Assembly: GCF_022549355.1 (NCBI RefSeq)
Contig: NZ_JAKZGL010000003.1
Span: 62,001-126,000, forward strand
Direction: 5' to 3'
Length of the DNA: 64,000 nucleotides
From: Acinetobacter sp. NIPH 2699
GTDB taxonomy: Bacteria > Pseudomonadota > Gammaproteobacteria > Pseudomonadales > Moraxellaceae
Under the pieces are notes generated by a model that saw only the letters and a program-made list of their open reading frames with translations, was not told where the DNA came from and did not search any database. Both the position numbers and the translations under genes were made by a program. Below, piece after piece: positions 62,678-64,000 of this stretch. Each line of letters starts with the position of its first letter. Position 1 is the stretch's first letter.

Positions 62678-63118
62678 TTACTTTTTATTGCTTGCCAAAC
62701 GTAGTAAAGCTTGGCTAAGCTTAGGGTCGCTCACATATTCAGCGGCACTACGCAATAGCTCTTGGGTCTCTGATGTAAGTACTTTGGTTGAGGGGGAAGG
62801 TTCTTTAGGTACAATCACTTTGTGTCTTAAACGAACTTGAATTTTTCGTAAATCATGAAGTCCTTCGAGTTGAGCTAACTGCGCAACATAGTGGCTTTGC
62901 AAATAACTCAGTTGACTAATCATTGCTTGATTTTCACCGGTTATGATCAAAACACCATGTTGATAACAAACAACCTGCCATTGCTCTGGTTGGGGTAGTA
63001 AAGGTTGAATAATTTTCGTAAGTTGTGTCCATTGTGTGACTTGCGTCGTCAGAAACGTTAAGTTTCCAGTTTTTGTACGTTGTCCTTTCTGTTGAAAAAC
63101 GTTACTAGGTTCAGACAT
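62678..63118 (-). CDS. dciA: DciA-type DUF721 protein
   Basis: A 146-residue protein with the DUF721 fold: WTQLTKIIQPLLPQPEQWQVVCYQHGVLIITGENQAMISQLSYLQSHYVAQLAQLEG is the KH-like domain, followed by a basic linker (LRHKVIVPKEPSPS) and a helical tail. DciA loads the replicative helicase DnaB in bacteria that lack DnaC, which includes Acinetobacter. Its place next to lpxC is conserved in many gamma-proteobacteria. Divergent from the M23 gene. Confidence 0.88.
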   Translation of the reverse strand: MSEPSNVFQQKGQRTKTGNLTFLTTQVTQWTQLTKIIQPLLPQPEQWQVVCYQHGVLIITGENQAMISQLSYLQSHYVAQLAQLEGLHDLRKIQVRLRHKVIVPKEPSPSTKVLTSETQELLRSAAEYVSDPKLSQALLRLASNKK

Positions 63119-63182
63119 GTCAACTTCCTTCGAGGTGATATGACCATCTTAAGCGTTTATTTTAACTGTTATCAAGGAAGAG

Positions 63183-63911
63183 ATGATAAAGGGACTTTTT
63201 AAGGACGGTTTCAAGAGGTTTTTTATGCATCATACGCGTCGTATTTTACTGGCATTTTCATTGGCGGCTTCAGCTGCTTCAGTTGCTTTTGCAGACTATC
63301 AAAATATCAATCAAGCAAATGTTGCTGATCGTTTAGAACAGTTATCAAATACCTTGGCTCAAGGTTCTTATACTCATCCTGATGATATTGATCTACCTGC
63401 TGTATCCAATGTGTCGGTTAAATTACGCGAAAAAACCATTGAATTGAATAATGCCACCATTGAGAAAAAATATGGTCGTCAAGATGGTGGATCATCATTC
63501 TCAGCGGGTACAGGTCATTCTTGGTTGGTGAGTCATCCCCTACAAGAAGGTCGCGTCAGTTCCACTTGGGGCAATCGCACCTTATTGGGTTCGACTCGTC
63601 ACCATTCAGGTGTAGATATTGCAGCGCCATCAGGTACAGCCATTTATGCAACAGGTCCTGGTGTCGTGACCAAAGCAGGTTGGGGTACAGGTTATGGTCA
63701 ATATGTTGAAATTGATCATGGCAGCGGCTATGTGACACGTTATGCACATGCATCACGCTTAATGGTGAATGCAGGTGAACGTGTAGGTGCTGGTCAGCAT
63801 ATTGCCAATGTCGGATGTACAGGTCGTTGTACTGGACCTCATTTGCATTTTGAAGTTGTAAAAGATGGTCAGCGTAAAAACCCTTCAACTTATCTCGCGA
63901 TGTTGCCTTAA
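63183..63911 (+). CDS. M23-family metallopeptidase
   Basis: A 242-residue exported peptidoglycan endopeptidase or divisome activator. The signal peptide is best read from the internal Met at 63225 (MHHTRRILLAFSLAASAASVAFA); the ATG at 63183 has a good AAGGAAG and would add 14 residues. The LytM domain (about 115-242) has HHSGVDIAAPSGTAIYATGPGVV (zinc His and Asp), YVEIDHGSGYVTRYAHAS and GPHLHFEVVKDG (HxH), so all metal ligands are intact and it should be active. Genes of this type commonly sit here, upstream of secA. Confidence 0.9.
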   Translation: MIKGLFKDGFKRFFMHHTRRILLAFSLAASAASVAFADYQNINQANVADRLEQLSNTLAQGSYTHPDDIDLPAVSNVSVKLREKTIELNNATIEKKYGRQDGGSSFSAGTGHSWLVSHPLQEGRVSSTWGNRTLLGSTRHHSGVDIAAPSGTAIYATGPGVVTKAGWGTGYGQYVEIDHGSGYVTRYAHASRLMVNAGERVGAGQHIANVGCTGRCTGPHLHFEVVKDGQRKNPSTYLAMLP

Positions 63912-63945
63912 TGTAATTTGTAAACAGTTGTATATAAATATTTAA

Positions 63946-63972
63946 AAAAATCGCCTTTATTGGCGATTTTTT
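63946..63972 (+). terminator. Intrinsic terminator after the M23 gene
   Basis: AAAAAATCGCC and GGCGATTTTTT pair around TTTAT. Confidence 0.9.
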
Positions 63973-64000
63973 ACGTTTTTTGTTAGAGTTGGGTCAATGA

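Overview
The window is a 64-kb piece of chromosome from a gamma-proteobacterium, most probably an Acinetobacter (Moraxellaceae). I infer this from the gshB-murG-murC-ddl-ftsQ-ftsA-ftsZ-lpxC order with dciA next to it, the PACE efflux gene beside a LysR gene, the moderate A+T bias, and 28-bp XerC/XerD sites that match the Acinetobacter 'pdif' type. I saw no rRNA, tRNA, CRISPR array or intact insertion sequence.

Layout. 1-179 is the end of psd. 234-786 is a one-gene module bounded by inversely oriented XerC/D (dif-like) sites. 1.1-9.5 kb carries a LysR/PACE drug-efflux pair, PhoB-PhoR, a TetR regulator divergent from a short-chain dehydrogenase, a MATE exporter and a methionine-type aminotransferase. 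9.8-15.3 kb holds hypothetical or DUF genes followed by gshA and dsbB. 15.4-23.2 kb is an A+T-rich type VI secretion (T6SS) island: vgrG, a small exported protein, a two-headed peptidoglycan-attacking effector, a lipoprotein, a displaced effector C-terminal tip and a second lipoprotein. 23.3-27.4 kb has a lipase-like hydrolase, yqiA and parE. 27.6-33.2 kb is a complete urea ABC transporter operon, urtABCDE, behind a sigma-54-like promoter. 33.6-45.6 kb mixes envelope and stress genes (Tsx-like porin, HPF-like protein, DsbD, GST) with a lone ABC exporter, a diguanylate cyclase and an esterase. 45.7-48.0 kb has an ArsC-like reductase, a candidate CsrA-sequestering small RNA, xthA and pyrE. 48.1-53.0 kb is accessory: a membrane protein, VapBC, an SDR, a second XerC/D-flanked module carrying an acetyltransferase, another acetyltransferase, and an OhrR-type regulator divergent from a glutathione peroxidase. 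53.2-62.6 kb is gshB and the division and cell-wall cluster through lpxC, followed by dciA and an M23 peptidase.

The most interesting features are: (1) two chromosomal pdif-like modules about 50 kb apart with matching boundary sites; (2) the VgrG-linked effector with an N-terminal lytic-transglycosylase-like domain and a C-terminal LAS/M15-like metallopeptidase domain, plus an orphan C-terminal tip followed by its own lipoprotein, which looks like tip-and-immunity exchange; (3) a candidate GGA-rich Csr/Rsm-type sRNA on the minus strand between the ArsC-like gene and xthA. All function calls come from reading the sequence alone; no database search was run.
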